Source of the DNA: an uncultured Erysipelotrichaceae bacterium
GTDB taxonomy: Bacteria > Bacillota_I > Bacilli_A > Erysipelotrichales > Erysipelotrichaceae
NCBI GenBank assembly: GCA_949744505.1
Contig: CATJXY010000034.1
Span: 1 to 64,000 of the forward strand
Direction: 5' to 3'
Length of the DNA stretch: 64,000 bases
Made by a program: the position numbers and the translations under genes. The notes under the pieces are model-generated. The model was given only the letters and a program-made list of their open reading frames with translations. It did no database searches and was not told where the DNA came from. This document shows, piece after piece, positions 19,396 through 28,696 of this stretch; position 1 is the stretch's first letter, and every line of letters begins with the position of its first letter.

Positions 19396-21702
19396 ATGGA
19401 AGAAAACAGTAGCTTGCAGCTTGATTTAATAAAAGATTCTATTGCTGAGCTCTGTTCTTTTTCTTTAGGAAAAGAGCAAATTCTCAATTTAGAGCCTTCT
19501 TATGATCCGTTGCTTATAAAAAGAGAATGCCAAAGAAGTGAAGAGGCTCTTCGCTGTTGTGTAAAAATGGGACCTTGTAACTTTTATGGAATTAAAGATG
19601 TTTTATCTATTTTAAAAACTGCAACAAGAGATGGCATCTGTACACCTCTTGATTGTGTACGAATTGCAGATTTGATTCGTGGATGCAGTGCAATTACACA
19701 ATATTTTAAATCATGTGAATTATCTGTTCCGGCGCTAAAAGAACTTTCTGATTCACTAGTTTTGCCGCTTAGTTTAATGGATCATATTGAAAAATGTTTT
19801 AATCCATATGGAGAAGTATTGGATAGTGCCTCTCCATTATTGAGAGAAATCAGAAAAAAAATTAAACAGGTGGAAATCTCATTAAATGCAGCAGCAGCGA
19901 AATTTGTTCAATCAAATGCAACAAGACTAACAGATTCGGTTTCAACAACCCGTAATGGCCGTGTATGTGTTTTGGCAAAATCATCAGAAAAAAATTCAAT
20001 GGGCGGATTTATACATGGAGAAAGTGCCTCAGGTCAAAGTGCCTATGTTGAACCGGGAGCATTGATTCCTTTGAATAATGAACGTCAATCTTTAATTGCG
20101 AAACAAGAAGACGAAATTGAAAGAATTTTATTTGACGTTTCGCAAATGATAAAAAAAGAAGCCGATGTTTTAGAAGCAGATTTAAATACATGTGCAATTT
20201 TAGATGCCATTTTTGCAAAAGCAGAATGGGGTAGAAAGTATGACGGCTGTATTGCTGCCCTTAATAGAAATGGACGCTTTTATATCAAGAAAGCCAGACA
20301 TCCATTAATCGATCAAAAAAAGGTAGTAGCCAATACATATCGATTGGAAAAGCCTACAAAGCTTCTTTTAATTACTGGTCCGAATACCGGAGGAAAAACT
20401 GTCAGCCTAAAGATTATCGGATTGTTTGTAATTATGACTTATTGTGGAATTCCACTACCATGTGAAGAAGCGGAAATTCCATTTTATGATCACGTCTTTG
20501 TTGATATCGGTGATGATCAATCTATTGAAGAAAGTCTTTCAACTTTTTCGGCACATTTGTTTAAATTATCCAACATTTTAGAAAATGCGACATCGGATTC
20601 TCTTGTTTTAGTGGATGAAATCGGTTCAGGAACAGATCCAAAAGAGGGAGAGGCATTAGCTATTTCGATTTTGAATGAATTAAGAAATAGGGGATGTAAT
20701 ATTGTTGCAACGACCCATTATGGAAGATTAAAAGCTTATGGAAAAAAACATGATGATATTCTTTTGGCATCCGTTCAATTTGATGTGGAAAAATTACTTC
20801 CGACCTATCGATTCATTGAAGGGCTGACGGGTCAGTCTAATGCTTTTGATATTGCCAGAAGATTTAATCTTCAAGAAAATGTAATTAAATATGCTATCTT
20901 TTTGAAAAATCAAGCAAAAAGCGAAGAAGAAATCTTGATTGAGAAACTTGAAAAACAAACTTTAGAAAATGAGCAACTTAAAGAAAATTTACAATTGAAA
21001 CAAGATGAATTAAGTCAATTGACCGATCAAGTACAAAAACAAATTGAAGAGTTTAATACTCAAAAAGATAAGTTATTAGAAGAAGCAAAGAAAAAAGCAG
21101 ATGAATATGTAGAAAATATTAAAGAAACCGCAGATGACTATCTGAGTGAATTAAAAGAAAAAAGTTCAGTTGGAATCAAGCAAAATGAAATAACTATTAT
21201 AAAGCACGGGTTAAATGAATTATTACACACTGAATCAGATGATGAAGAATCTGATGATAAACCGTTTAAAGTCGGTGATAGTGTCCTTGTAAAAAATAGC
21301 AATCAAGTCGGAGTTATTTTGGCTATCAATCGAAAAAATGTACAGGTTGATTTGAATAATATTAAAATCAACACAAAACTCAGTGAGTTAAAACATACTT
21401 CTAAAAAAAGAGAAATTGTAAAAAATAAAAAAGAACATAAAGAAATGAAACCATTTAGTTTTAGTACTGAGTGTAATATTATCGGTTGTTATGCAGAGGA
21501 AGGAATTCAAATTGTAGATAAATATTTGGATGATGCTATTTTAGCTAAAGCAAAAGTTGTGCGAATCGTACATGGTTCAGGAAGCGGTGCTTTAAGAACT
21601 GCCGTACATACTTATTTGCGCAAAAATAAAGCTGTTGCATCTTTTGAAATCGCTCCTAACAATCAAGGCGGTGGCGGTGCAACCATCGTTACATTGAGGT
21701 AA
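19396..21702 (+). CDS. mutS2: endonuclease MutS2
   Basis: LLITGPNTGGKTVSLKIIGL, LVDEIGSGTDPKEGEALA, C-terminal Smr-like HGSGSGALRTAVHTYL. Confidence 0.95.
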   Translation: MEENSSLQLDLIKDSIAELCSFSLGKEQILNLEPSYDPLLIKRECQRSEEALRCCVKMGPCNFYGIKDVLSILKTATRDGICTPLDCVRIADLIRGCSAITQYFKSCELSVPALKELSDSLVLPLSLMDHIEKCFNPYGEVLDSASPLLREIRKKIKQVEISLNAAAAKFVQSNATRLTDSVSTTRNGRVCVLAKSSEKNSMGGFIHGESASGQSAYVEPGALIPLNNERQSLIAKQEDEIERILFDVSQMIKKEADVLEADLNTCAILDAIFAKAEWGRKYDGCIAALNRNGRFYIKKARHPLIDQKKVVANTYRLEKPTKLLLITGPNTGGKTVSLKIIGLFVIMTYCGIPLPCEEAEIPFYDHVFVDIGDDQSIEESLSTFSAHLFKLSNILENATSDSLVLVDEIGSGTDPKEGEALAISILNELRNRGCNIVATTHYGRLKAYGKKHDDILLASVQFDVEKLLPTYRFIEGLTGQSNAFDIARRFNLQENVIKYAIFLKNQAKSEEEILIEKLEKQTLENEQLKENLQLKQDELSQLTDQVQKQIEEFNTQKDKLLEEAKKKADEYVENIKETADDYLSELKEKSSVGIKQNEITIIKHGLNELLHTESDDEESDDKPFKVGDSVLVKNSNQVGVILAINRKNVQVDLNNIKINTKLSELKHTSKKREIVKNKKEHKEMKPFSFSTECNIIGCYAEEGIQIVDKYLDDAILAKAKVVRIVHGSGSGALRTAVHTYLRKNKAVASFEIAPNNQGGGGATIVTLR

Positions 21703-21707
21703 ATTAA

Positions 21708-23462
21708 ATGAATGATTATTTATATGCTAAATTAAAAACATTACCACAAGAACCGGGATGTTATTTGATGAAAGATAAGAATGGAACGATTATTTACGTT
21801 GGAAAAGCCAAAATACTTAAAAATAGGGTAAACTCTTATTTTGTTGGTGCACACAATTATAAAACAACTAAGCTTGTAAGTAATATCGTAGATTTTGATT
21901 ACATTGTCACAGCTTCAGAAAAAGAAGCATTACTTTTAGAAATTAATCTAATCAAAAAACATCGTCCCAAATACAATATCATGTTTATGGATGATAAGAG
22001 TTATCCATATATTAAATTATCAAATGAAGCATATCCGACATTAAAAGTTGTACGTGATTTAAAAAAAGATCGAAAGGCAAAATATTTCGGTCCTTTTCCT
22101 GATGCAACGGCAGCCTATAATACAATGAAACTACTAAATACATTATATCCACTTAGAAAATGCAAAACCATGCCAAAAAAGGTATGTCTTTATTACCATA
22201 TCGGAGCCTGTTTGGGTCCCTGCGAAATTGAAATTGATCCGGAAATTTATGCTAAGATGCGAAATGATATCACCAAATTTTTAAAAGGGGATGTTAAAGA
22301 CATAAAAAAAGAATTGAATGATAAAATGAATTTGGCAATTGAACAACTAGCTTTTGAACAGGCCAAAGAAATCCATGATTTGTTAATTTCAATTGATCAC
22401 ATTATTGACAAACAACAAATTCAAACCGAAAATAACCAAGATTTAGATGTATTTAATTATTATGCAGATAAAGGATATTTGGCAATACAAGGCTTTTTTG
22501 TTCGCCACGGAACGTTACTTGAAAAAGAGTTATCTCTTACTCCATTATATGATGATCCACAAGAGAGTTTTATTTCTTTTATCATGCAATATTATCAAGC
22601 ACATCCAATGGGGGATGAATTAGTTGTACCGCTGGAAATAGATGCAACACCTTTAAGCGAACTCTTGGAGATGAAAATTTCTCAGCCTTTTAAAGGATAT
22701 CGCTTAAAACTTCTTGATATGGCAAAAAATAATGCCAAAAACAATCTAGAACAAAAATTTAATGTTCTTGACAGGGTTCAAGATAGTAACGACGAGAGCT
22801 TGGAGGAACTTGCTTCTTTGCTAAATCAAAAATCAGTATCAAGAATTGAAATCTATGATAACTCACATATTTCCGGACATTTTACTGTAGCCGGTGTTGT
22901 TGTCTATGTTGATGGCATTCCAAGCAAAAATGATTATCGCTTATATAAATTACACACGCAAAACAGTGATGTTGATTCTATGAAAGAAGTATTCTATCGT
23001 CGATATTTTCGAATGTTAAATGAAAATGGTGTTTTTCCCGATTTGATTTTGGTCGATGGAGGTTTGAATCAAATTAATGCCGCAAAAGAAATATTAGACA
23101 TGTTGGATATTCATGTTACAATTTGCGGTTTAGTAAAAAATGACAAGCACCAAACCGCAAATTTAATGAATACCGATGGAGAGATTATTCCTATCTCCTT
23201 GGAATCTCCTTTATTTTTTATGTTGACCAGAATGCAAGATGAAGTACACCGCTTTGCAATTAGCTATCATCGAAAATTGAGAAGTAAGGCTCAAACCAAA
23301 TCTATTCTTGATGATATCGAGGGAGTAGGAGAAGTTAGAAAAAAGAAATTGATGAATCATTTTAAGAGTTTTAAAAAGATAAAAGAGGCTACAGTTGACG
23401 AGTTAAGTCAAGTAGTTCCAAAAGAAGTCGCAGCGAATATTTATAATATGCTTCATTCTTGA
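21708..23462 (+). CDS. uvrC: excinuclease ABC subunit UvrC
   Basis: GIY-YIG (PGCYLMKDKNGTIIYVGKAK), IEIYDNSHISG, LILVDGGLNQINAA, HhH C-terminus. Confidence 0.97.
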   Translation: MNDYLYAKLKTLPQEPGCYLMKDKNGTIIYVGKAKILKNRVNSYFVGAHNYKTTKLVSNIVDFDYIVTASEKEALLLEINLIKKHRPKYNIMFMDDKSYPYIKLSNEAYPTLKVVRDLKKDRKAKYFGPFPDATAAYNTMKLLNTLYPLRKCKTMPKKVCLYYHIGACLGPCEIEIDPEIYAKMRNDITKFLKGDVKDIKKELNDKMNLAIEQLAFEQAKEIHDLLISIDHIIDKQQIQTENNQDLDVFNYYADKGYLAIQGFFVRHGTLLEKELSLTPLYDDPQESFISFIMQYYQAHPMGDELVVPLEIDATPLSELLEMKISQPFKGYRLKLLDMAKNNAKNNLEQKFNVLDRVQDSNDESLEELASLLNQKSVSRIEIYDNSHISGHFTVAGVVVYVDGIPSKNDYRLYKLHTQNSDVDSMKEVFYRRYFRMLNENGVFPDLILVDGGLNQINAAKEILDMLDIHVTICGLVKNDKHQTANLMNTDGEIIPISLESPLFFMLTRMQDEVHRFAISYHRKLRSKAQTKSILDDIEGVGEVRKKKLMNHFKSFKKIKEATVDELSQVVPKEVAANIYNMLHS

Positions 23463-23512
23463 GCAAAAAAAACTTCTTTGCATACTATGATAACAGGCAA
23501 GGAGGAGAAAAA

Positions 23513-23716
23513 ATGAAAAGAATTCTTACCAAAAGAGAAAAAGAAGTATTCGAACTATTGGTAAACAATTATGATACAAAAGAAATTGCATATCGATTGA
23601 ATATCAGTGAAAAAACAGTAAGAAATCATATTTCTAATGTTATTTTAAAGCTTGCGGTAAAAGGCAGAGCACAAGCAGTGGTTGAATTAATTAAATGCAA
23701 TGAAATCGAAATTTAA
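23513..23716 (+). CDS. gerE: GerE-like LuxR-type HTH regulator
   Basis: LTKREKEVFELLVNNYDTKEIAYRLNISEKTVRNHISNVILKLAVKGRAQAVVELIKCNEIEI closely matches B. subtilis GerE as recalled; stand-alone HTH; start at 23513 after GGAGG. Confidence 0.85.
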   Translation: MKRILTKREKEVFELLVNNYDTKEIAYRLNISEKTVRNHISNVILKLAVKGRAQAVVELIKCNEIEI

Positions 23717-23765
23717 TTCCTTCGTGAGTATCATTGTGTTATAATGTTTTAAGTGAGGTGATTTC

Positions 23766-24671
23766 ATGCAGAAAAAAAGAATTGCTCTGATTCTTATCAT
23801 GATTCTGTTTGCGATTGGATGTTTTTTGAAAATAAATAGCAAGTATGATGTTCTTGCCAGATATCCATATACTGAATTCATGAGTGAAAAAGATAGTAAT
23901 TTGATTCGAAATCACCTAGATAAAAATGAAATCGAATATATAATTGAATATGCAATAGCACCTGCTGATTTTGTGCGTTATATTGAAGCAGAAGGATTTA
24001 ACATTTATGATATAGCAAATTATAATGCAATTGGTAAGGAATTCGAACAGATTCTTCCGGAACATTGTGTAAAACTTGTTAATTTGTTAAAAAATAGTGA
24101 AATGTCCTTAGAAACTTGTATATCATATTTATATGTATATTCGAGTGAAGAAATGATCATGTACTTGGAAAAGGGTGATGCAATTAAAGATGCTTTTTTA
24201 TCGTTTGAACCTCACTCTTATTCAATTATTGTTTCTGTGTATAATAGCGTTGGTTATTACACACCACGCGACCTTGCACGTATGACATCGATTCAAACAG
24301 TGGATAATCAACCGATTTATTTAAGAAACGAGGCAAAAGATGCACTTTTGAATATGTGTGCTATGGCAAGTCAAGATTTAGGAGAAAACAGTTGTGGTGG
24401 TTTAATTGTCAAATCAGGATATAAATCTTGGGATGAAATTGAAAATGATCAATTTATTGAATTCTCTTTGGATGCTCTTAATCATGCAGGTCATAATGAA
24501 CACCAATTGGGTTTAGCAGTTGATTTTGTTCTCTTAAATGAGAATCAAAGTTTCGTAGATTCAAAACAATTTACTTGGCTTCAAGAACATAGTAAAGAAT
24601 TCGGCTTTGTTATATCAAACGAAGACAACTATACTCATTATCGTTATATGGGAAAATCCATACAGGAGTAA
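23766..24671 (+). CDS. VanY/DacY-like M15 D-Ala-D-Ala carboxypeptidase homolog
   Basis: N-terminal TM, SGYKSWDE, GHNEHQLGLAVDF, THYRYMG. Confidence 0.82.
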   Translation: MQKKRIALILIMILFAIGCFLKINSKYDVLARYPYTEFMSEKDSNLIRNHLDKNEIEYIIEYAIAPADFVRYIEAEGFNIYDIANYNAIGKEFEQILPEHCVKLVNLLKNSEMSLETCISYLYVYSSEEMIMYLEKGDAIKDAFLSFEPHSYSIIVSVYNSVGYYTPRDLARMTSIQTVDNQPIYLRNEAKDALLNMCAMASQDLGENSCGGLIVKSGYKSWDEIENDQFIEFSLDALNHAGHNEHQLGLAVDFVLLNENQSFVDSKQFTWLQEHSKEFGFVISNEDNYTHYRYMGKSIQE

Positions 24672-24674
24672 ATT

Positions 24675-25412
24675 ATGATAAAAACAGCAATTATTGATTC
24701 CAATATTCAAGGATTTATGTATATAAATACACTTTTAAAAAATGATCCTAACATTGATTATATTTTTTTTCATGATACAAGGATATCCTCATTGAATGAA
24801 AATGAAAAACTTTTTAGGCGATTAAAAAAATGCATTCGATTTTTAAAAAGTAAGGGTGTTACTACAATCATCATAACAGATTGTAAAGTCTGTAGCTTAG
24901 TTTTAGATAAATTAAAACAAGAATTTATTGATATTCAATTTATTGATTGGATTTCTTTATTTGCTAAAAATATTGTTTTGCTCAACAAAAAAAGAATTTT
25001 AGTATGTACTGATGAAATGACCGCAATACAATGTCGTTTTAAAAGAGAAATACGCAATTTAGATCGCACAATTTTAGTAGAACAGAAATCATTGAGCCCA
25101 CTTGAAAACTTATTATTGGAAATAAAGAACTTATCTTTTGTAAAAAGCTATCTAGACAGTTCTCTCTATTGTTATAAAGGGAAAATTGATTTAGTTTTAT
25201 TGGGAAATAGTGCTTATTCAGAATATAAAGAGTTATTTTTACAATTCTTTGGTTGTGAAGTTGAAGATGGCAGTCATTTATTGGAATCTGCTTGGTTTGA
25301 TTCTTCAGCACAGCAATATGCTTTTACAACCGGAGATATCAATCAAGCAAAAGTTCAGATACAAAAACGATTTAAAAAAGATATCATTATTGATGAAATC
25401 AAGTTAGATTAA
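24675..25412 (+). CDS. divergent glutamate/aspartate racemase family protein (RacE/MurI-like)
   Basis: MurI-like layout: IIDSNIQGF, IDYIFFHDTRIS, TTIIITDCKVCS, LVLLGNSAYSEY, YAFTTGDINQAKVQIQKRF; catalytic motifs altered. Confidence 0.7.
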   Translation: MIKTAIIDSNIQGFMYINTLLKNDPNIDYIFFHDTRISSLNENEKLFRRLKKCIRFLKSKGVTTIIITDCKVCSLVLDKLKQEFIDIQFIDWISLFAKNIVLLNKKRILVCTDEMTAIQCRFKREIRNLDRTILVEQKSLSPLENLLLEIKNLSFVKSYLDSSLYCYKGKIDLVLLGNSAYSEYKELFLQFFGCEVEDGSHLLESAWFDSSAQQYAFTTGDINQAKVQIQKRFKKDIIIDEIKLD

Positions 25413-25449
25413 ATACCGATGATTATTTAAATAATTATCGGTATTTTAT
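25413..25449 (+). terminator. intrinsic terminator
   Basis: ATACCGATgATTATTTAAATAATtATCGGTATTTTATT. Confidence 0.7.
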
Positions 25450-25506
25450 TATATAGAAATAACTTATTAAGTATGATAATATTTTATTAGATCAAGGAGA
25501 AAAATT

Positions 25507-25833
25507 ATGATTAATTTTAATGAAATTGAAACGACAATATTACATGAATTTAACGGAGGAAGAGGGGATATAGAAGGAAAAATATTTCAAGATGGTAAAG
25601 TTAAAATTATGAAAGCTGAACTTCATAAGAATACATCGATAGGTTTACATACACACTTGACAAGCTGTGAAATTGTATACATTCTAAATGGAGTGGCAAA
25701 ATGCATAATAGACGATTGTGTGGAAATTGTAAAAGAGGGGCAATGCCATTATTGTCCAAAAGGAGCAAGCCATTCTATTGTGAATGAAAGTGAGGAAGTA
25801 TTAGTTATGCTTTGTGTGGTTCCAAATCAATAA
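25507..25833 (+). CDS. cupin domain-containing protein
   Basis: IGLHTHLTSCEIVYILNGVAKCIIDD...GQCHYCPKGASHSIVN. Confidence 0.88.
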   Translation: MINFNEIETTILHEFNGGRGDIEGKIFQDGKVKIMKAELHKNTSIGLHTHLTSCEIVYILNGVAKCIIDDCVEIVKEGQCHYCPKGASHSIVNESEEVLVMLCVVPNQ

Positions 25834-25875
25834 ATGTAATTAATTTAAGATTGAATTTTAGAAGGATAAAGAAAA

Positions 25876-26526
25876 ATGGATTATATTGAAAAATATGATA
25901 AAGAAACAATGTCAAAAGGAGCTATTTTGTTTATTGTTTTACAATTGTCATTAAATTGGGGAATATCTTTTTTTAAATTATTTAATCATTATTATTTGAT
26001 TGAGAATATAAACTTTTTTGTATATTTTGCTCTGTTCATTTTATTTATACTAGTTTATAGGAAAATGATTTTTACTTCAGCCAAGAGTATTAAAAAAAAT
26101 GATTTTAAGTGGCTAGCAATATATTTATTTTCAACTATTTTTTTCATGGTATTATATGCAATCATTGTAGATAGATTTGGAATAATCAATGCTAATGAGA
26201 CTGAAAATATCGAAATGAATTTAATATTTACTTATTTAACCGTTGTGATTTTTGGTCCCATAGTCGAAGAGCTGACATATCGTTTTTTCATATTTCGGGG
26301 ATTAGAAAAAATTAATCCTTATCTTGCACACTTACTAACCGCTTTTATTTTTGGATTTTCTCATGTTGGCTATTATGTGATTGTTAAAGGAGATTTTACA
26401 CAAATAATAAGCATGTTTACCTATTGTATTATTAGTTTTGGTGCATCCTTGTTGTATTCAAAAACTAAGAATTTATCTTATCCAATTTTATTACACATGA
26501 TCATTAATTTTATTTCATTAACTTAA
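25876..26526 (+). CDS. CPBP family intramembrane metalloprotease
   Basis: FGPIVEELTYRFFIFRGL, FIFGFSHVGYY, LLHMIINF; multiple TM helices. Confidence 0.9.
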   Translation: MDYIEKYDKETMSKGAILFIVLQLSLNWGISFFKLFNHYYLIENINFFVYFALFILFILVYRKMIFTSAKSIKKNDFKWLAIYLFSTIFFMVLYAIIVDRFGIINANETENIEMNLIFTYLTVVIFGPIVEELTYRFFIFRGLEKINPYLAHLLTAFIFGFSHVGYYVIVKGDFTQIISMFTYCIISFGASLLYSKTKNLSYPILLHMIINFISLT

Positions 26527-26540
26527 CACAATATCAAATA

Positions 26541-26570
26541 AAAAAACCTTTTTCAAAAAAGGTTTTTTAG
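26541..26570. terminator. intrinsic terminator, likely bidirectional
   Basis: AAAAAACCTTTTTCAAAAAAGGTTTTTT. Confidence 0.75.
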
Positions 26571-26584
26571 TTTTTAACTCAAGA

Positions 26585-26661
26585 TGGCGTCCACGGAGGG
26601 ACTCGAACCCCCGACCGTGCGCTTAGAAGGCGCATGCTCTATCCAGCTGAGCTACGTGGAC
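26585..26661 (-). tRNA. tRNA-Arg (anticodon TCT), CCA encoded
   Basis: Minus strand GTCCACGTAGCTCAGCTGGATAGAGCATGCGCCTTCTAAGCGCACGGTCGGGGGTTCGAGTCCCTCCGTGGACGCCA; cloverleaf with loop CTTCTAA. Confidence 0.97.
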
Positions 26662-26716
26662 AATTTAACTACGCTTGAATATAATAACAAATCTTTAAGA
26701 GAATTGCAAGCAAAAT

Positions 26717-27172
26717 CTACAATTCTACTTTTTCGACTTCTATTTTTTCATCTGTAATATTCACAATAGCATAACATGGGGAAGTTGCATCCCGATTATA
26801 GCGTAAAGATCCCGGATTAATCAAAGTAATTCCGTTTATTTCATCTTCACTAAATCGGTGAGTATGTCCATAAAAAACAATATCACATTCATGATCACTT
26901 GCTTTTTTTGCCAAAGCTTTTTTTAAATTGAAAGAAGGAAACCGATGCCCATGAACAATTAAAGCACGGTGATTCCCAATATTCACAACAAGTTGAGAAG
27001 GAAACATATCAAAATAATCATTATTTCCACATACAGCAGCATATCCTTCAAGATGAGATGGAGGAAATTCACTATCTCCGCAATGAACGAACAATTCAGC
27101 ATCCGGATGCTGTAAAAGAATACTATCTAAACACATTTTCCCATGATTATCACTAACAACTACTACTTTCAT
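26717..27172 (-). CDS. YfcE/MJ0936-type metallophosphoesterase
   Basis: VVVSDNHGK, HCGDSE, VCGNNDYF, VHGHRF, FYGHTHRF, NPGSLRYNR; start MKVVVVSDNHG at 27172. Confidence 0.93.
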   Translation of the reverse strand: MKVVVVSDNHGKMCLDSILLQHPDAELFVHCGDSEFPPSHLEGYAAVCGNNDYFDMFPSQLVVNIGNHRALIVHGHRFPSFNLKKALAKKASDHECDIVFYGHTHRFSEDEINGITLINPGSLRYNRDATSPCYAIVNITDEKIEVEKVEL

Positions 27173-27223
27173 AATATTTATCACCGTTAGATAATATATC
27201 AAATTTATTTTTAGAATGAAAGA

Positions 27224-28180
27224 CTAATTGAAAAGAAAATCAAAATTATTAAAGGAATTGTTTGCTAAATAATCACTTAATGAAGATAAAACTACACCAT
27301 CGACTTTGATTACTGTATTTTTATCAAAATTCATAGTGGATAAAGTAAGCATAAAACACATCATCGCTTCATCAATAATTTTATTTTCTTCAACAATATT
27401 TTTTGAGCATTCAATCACTGTAATATCATTTTGTTCCATTAAACTGACAACTGTAACACAATTTGTAAAAAGTGGCTGACTTAAATGGTTTTGTGCACTT
27501 AACTCTTTTGATATGATTTCCAATTTTTCATTGCTTGATTGATTTCTGCTGACACGAATTGTTTTAGGAACATAAATCGTTTCTTCATTTTCTTTTTTAC
27601 AGTAAAAGACAGTAATTCCTTCACTATCATGAATCCATTGAGTAAACGATTCAAAATTATTAATTCCGATAGATGAATCAAATATCTCCGGGATAGGGGT
27701 ATGATGAGCCGGCATGAAATTCAAATTTTCTCCATTTATTTTTAAATCAATATCCTGTGCATCAAATTGTCTACAGAGTGATGCTATCGCTTCGAGTATT
27801 TGAATTTCATCGTTAGGATCGTATTTCAGAAATTCCTCATTAAAATTAATTGTTACTTTGCCATCTTGTATTTCAGATGAAAGAATGACTGTTGAACTGG
27901 GAAGAAGTGCAGAATATTGTTCAGAATCATAAGATCCTTTGATTAATTTTGTAAGTGAGCTATTTAGCCTTTGATCCAAAGATGTATTCTCATCCATAGA
28001 AAATGAAACAGGTATCAAAGTATTTGAAGCATCTTTTACAATCGTTATAACACGTACATCATTTTCTTTTGTCGAGCTTACCGCAATCTCTTCAATTGAT
28101 GGTTTAGATAAAAGATAACTAGTTACAGCAATCGTTGCGAATAAAAAGGATAAAACTGTTTTAAATTTGGATTTGTTCAT
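27224..28180 (-). CDS. gerM: GerM-like protein (GerMN domain)
   Basis: N-terminal TM plus two GerMN-like segments (SSTVILSSEIQDGKVTINFNEEFLKYDPND; TNCVTVVSLMEQNDITVIECSKNI); next to the YsnB-like phosphoesterase. Confidence 0.75.
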   Translation of the reverse strand: MNKSKFKTVLSFLFATIAVTSYLLSKPSIEEIAVSSTKENDVRVITIVKDASNTLIPVSFSMDENTSLDQRLNSSLTKLIKGSYDSEQYSALLPSSTVILSSEIQDGKVTINFNEEFLKYDPNDEIQILEAIASLCRQFDAQDIDLKINGENLNFMPAHHTPIPEIFDSSIGINNFESFTQWIHDSEGITVFYCKKENEETIYVPKTIRVSRNQSSNEKLEIISKELSAQNHLSQPLFTNCVTVVSLMEQNDITVIECSKNIVEENKIIDEAMMCFMLTLSTMNFDKNTVIKVDGVVLSSLSDYLANNSFNNFDFLFN

Positions 28181-28290
28181 GGGAAAACCTCCTAAAACAA
28201 GATATGAATCAGAATTGAAATTTATGAATGGGATGAGTTGATTGCTTTTTTATATAATTATGGTAGACTAAGCATTGGAGGATATAAAGT

Positions 28291-28617
28291 ATGGAAATCA
28301 ATGAATATCAAAAATTAGCATTATCAACAATGAATAAAAAGTTATCAAAAAAAGATCAATTAATTAACGGTGTAATGGGACTTTGCGGGGAATCCGGAGA
28401 AGTAATTGATATTGTCAAAAAACATCTCGCTCATGATCATCCATTAGATCATGCTCATTTGATTGAAGAGTTAGGTGATGTTGCATGGTATTTAGCTGAA
28501 ACAGCAGATGCATTGGGAATTTCTTTAGAAAAAGTATTTGTTAATAATATTGAAAAGTTGAAAAAAAGATATCCTGAAGGTTTTGATATTCAGCGTTCAA
28601 TAAATAGAGATAAATAG
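28291..28617 (+). CDS. MazG-like nucleotide pyrophosphohydrolase
   Basis: NGVMGLCGESGEVIDIVKKH...HLIEELGDVAWYLAETADALGI. Confidence 0.92.
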   Translation: MEINEYQKLALSTMNKKLSKKDQLINGVMGLCGESGEVIDIVKKHLAHDHPLDHAHLIEELGDVAWYLAETADALGISLEKVFVNNIEKLKKRYPEGFDIQRSINRDK

Positions 28618-28696
28618 TCAAAAAAGGGGAAATGCTTGAAAGAGTAACTTTTTTATGATAAACTATCAAAGCATTTAATGAAGCAAATGAAGGGCG

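Noticed and set aside
26585-26661. tRNA-Arg considered as a mobile-element integration site
   Set aside because: No integrase or direct repeat of the tRNA 3' end seen nearby; neighbours follow core synteny.
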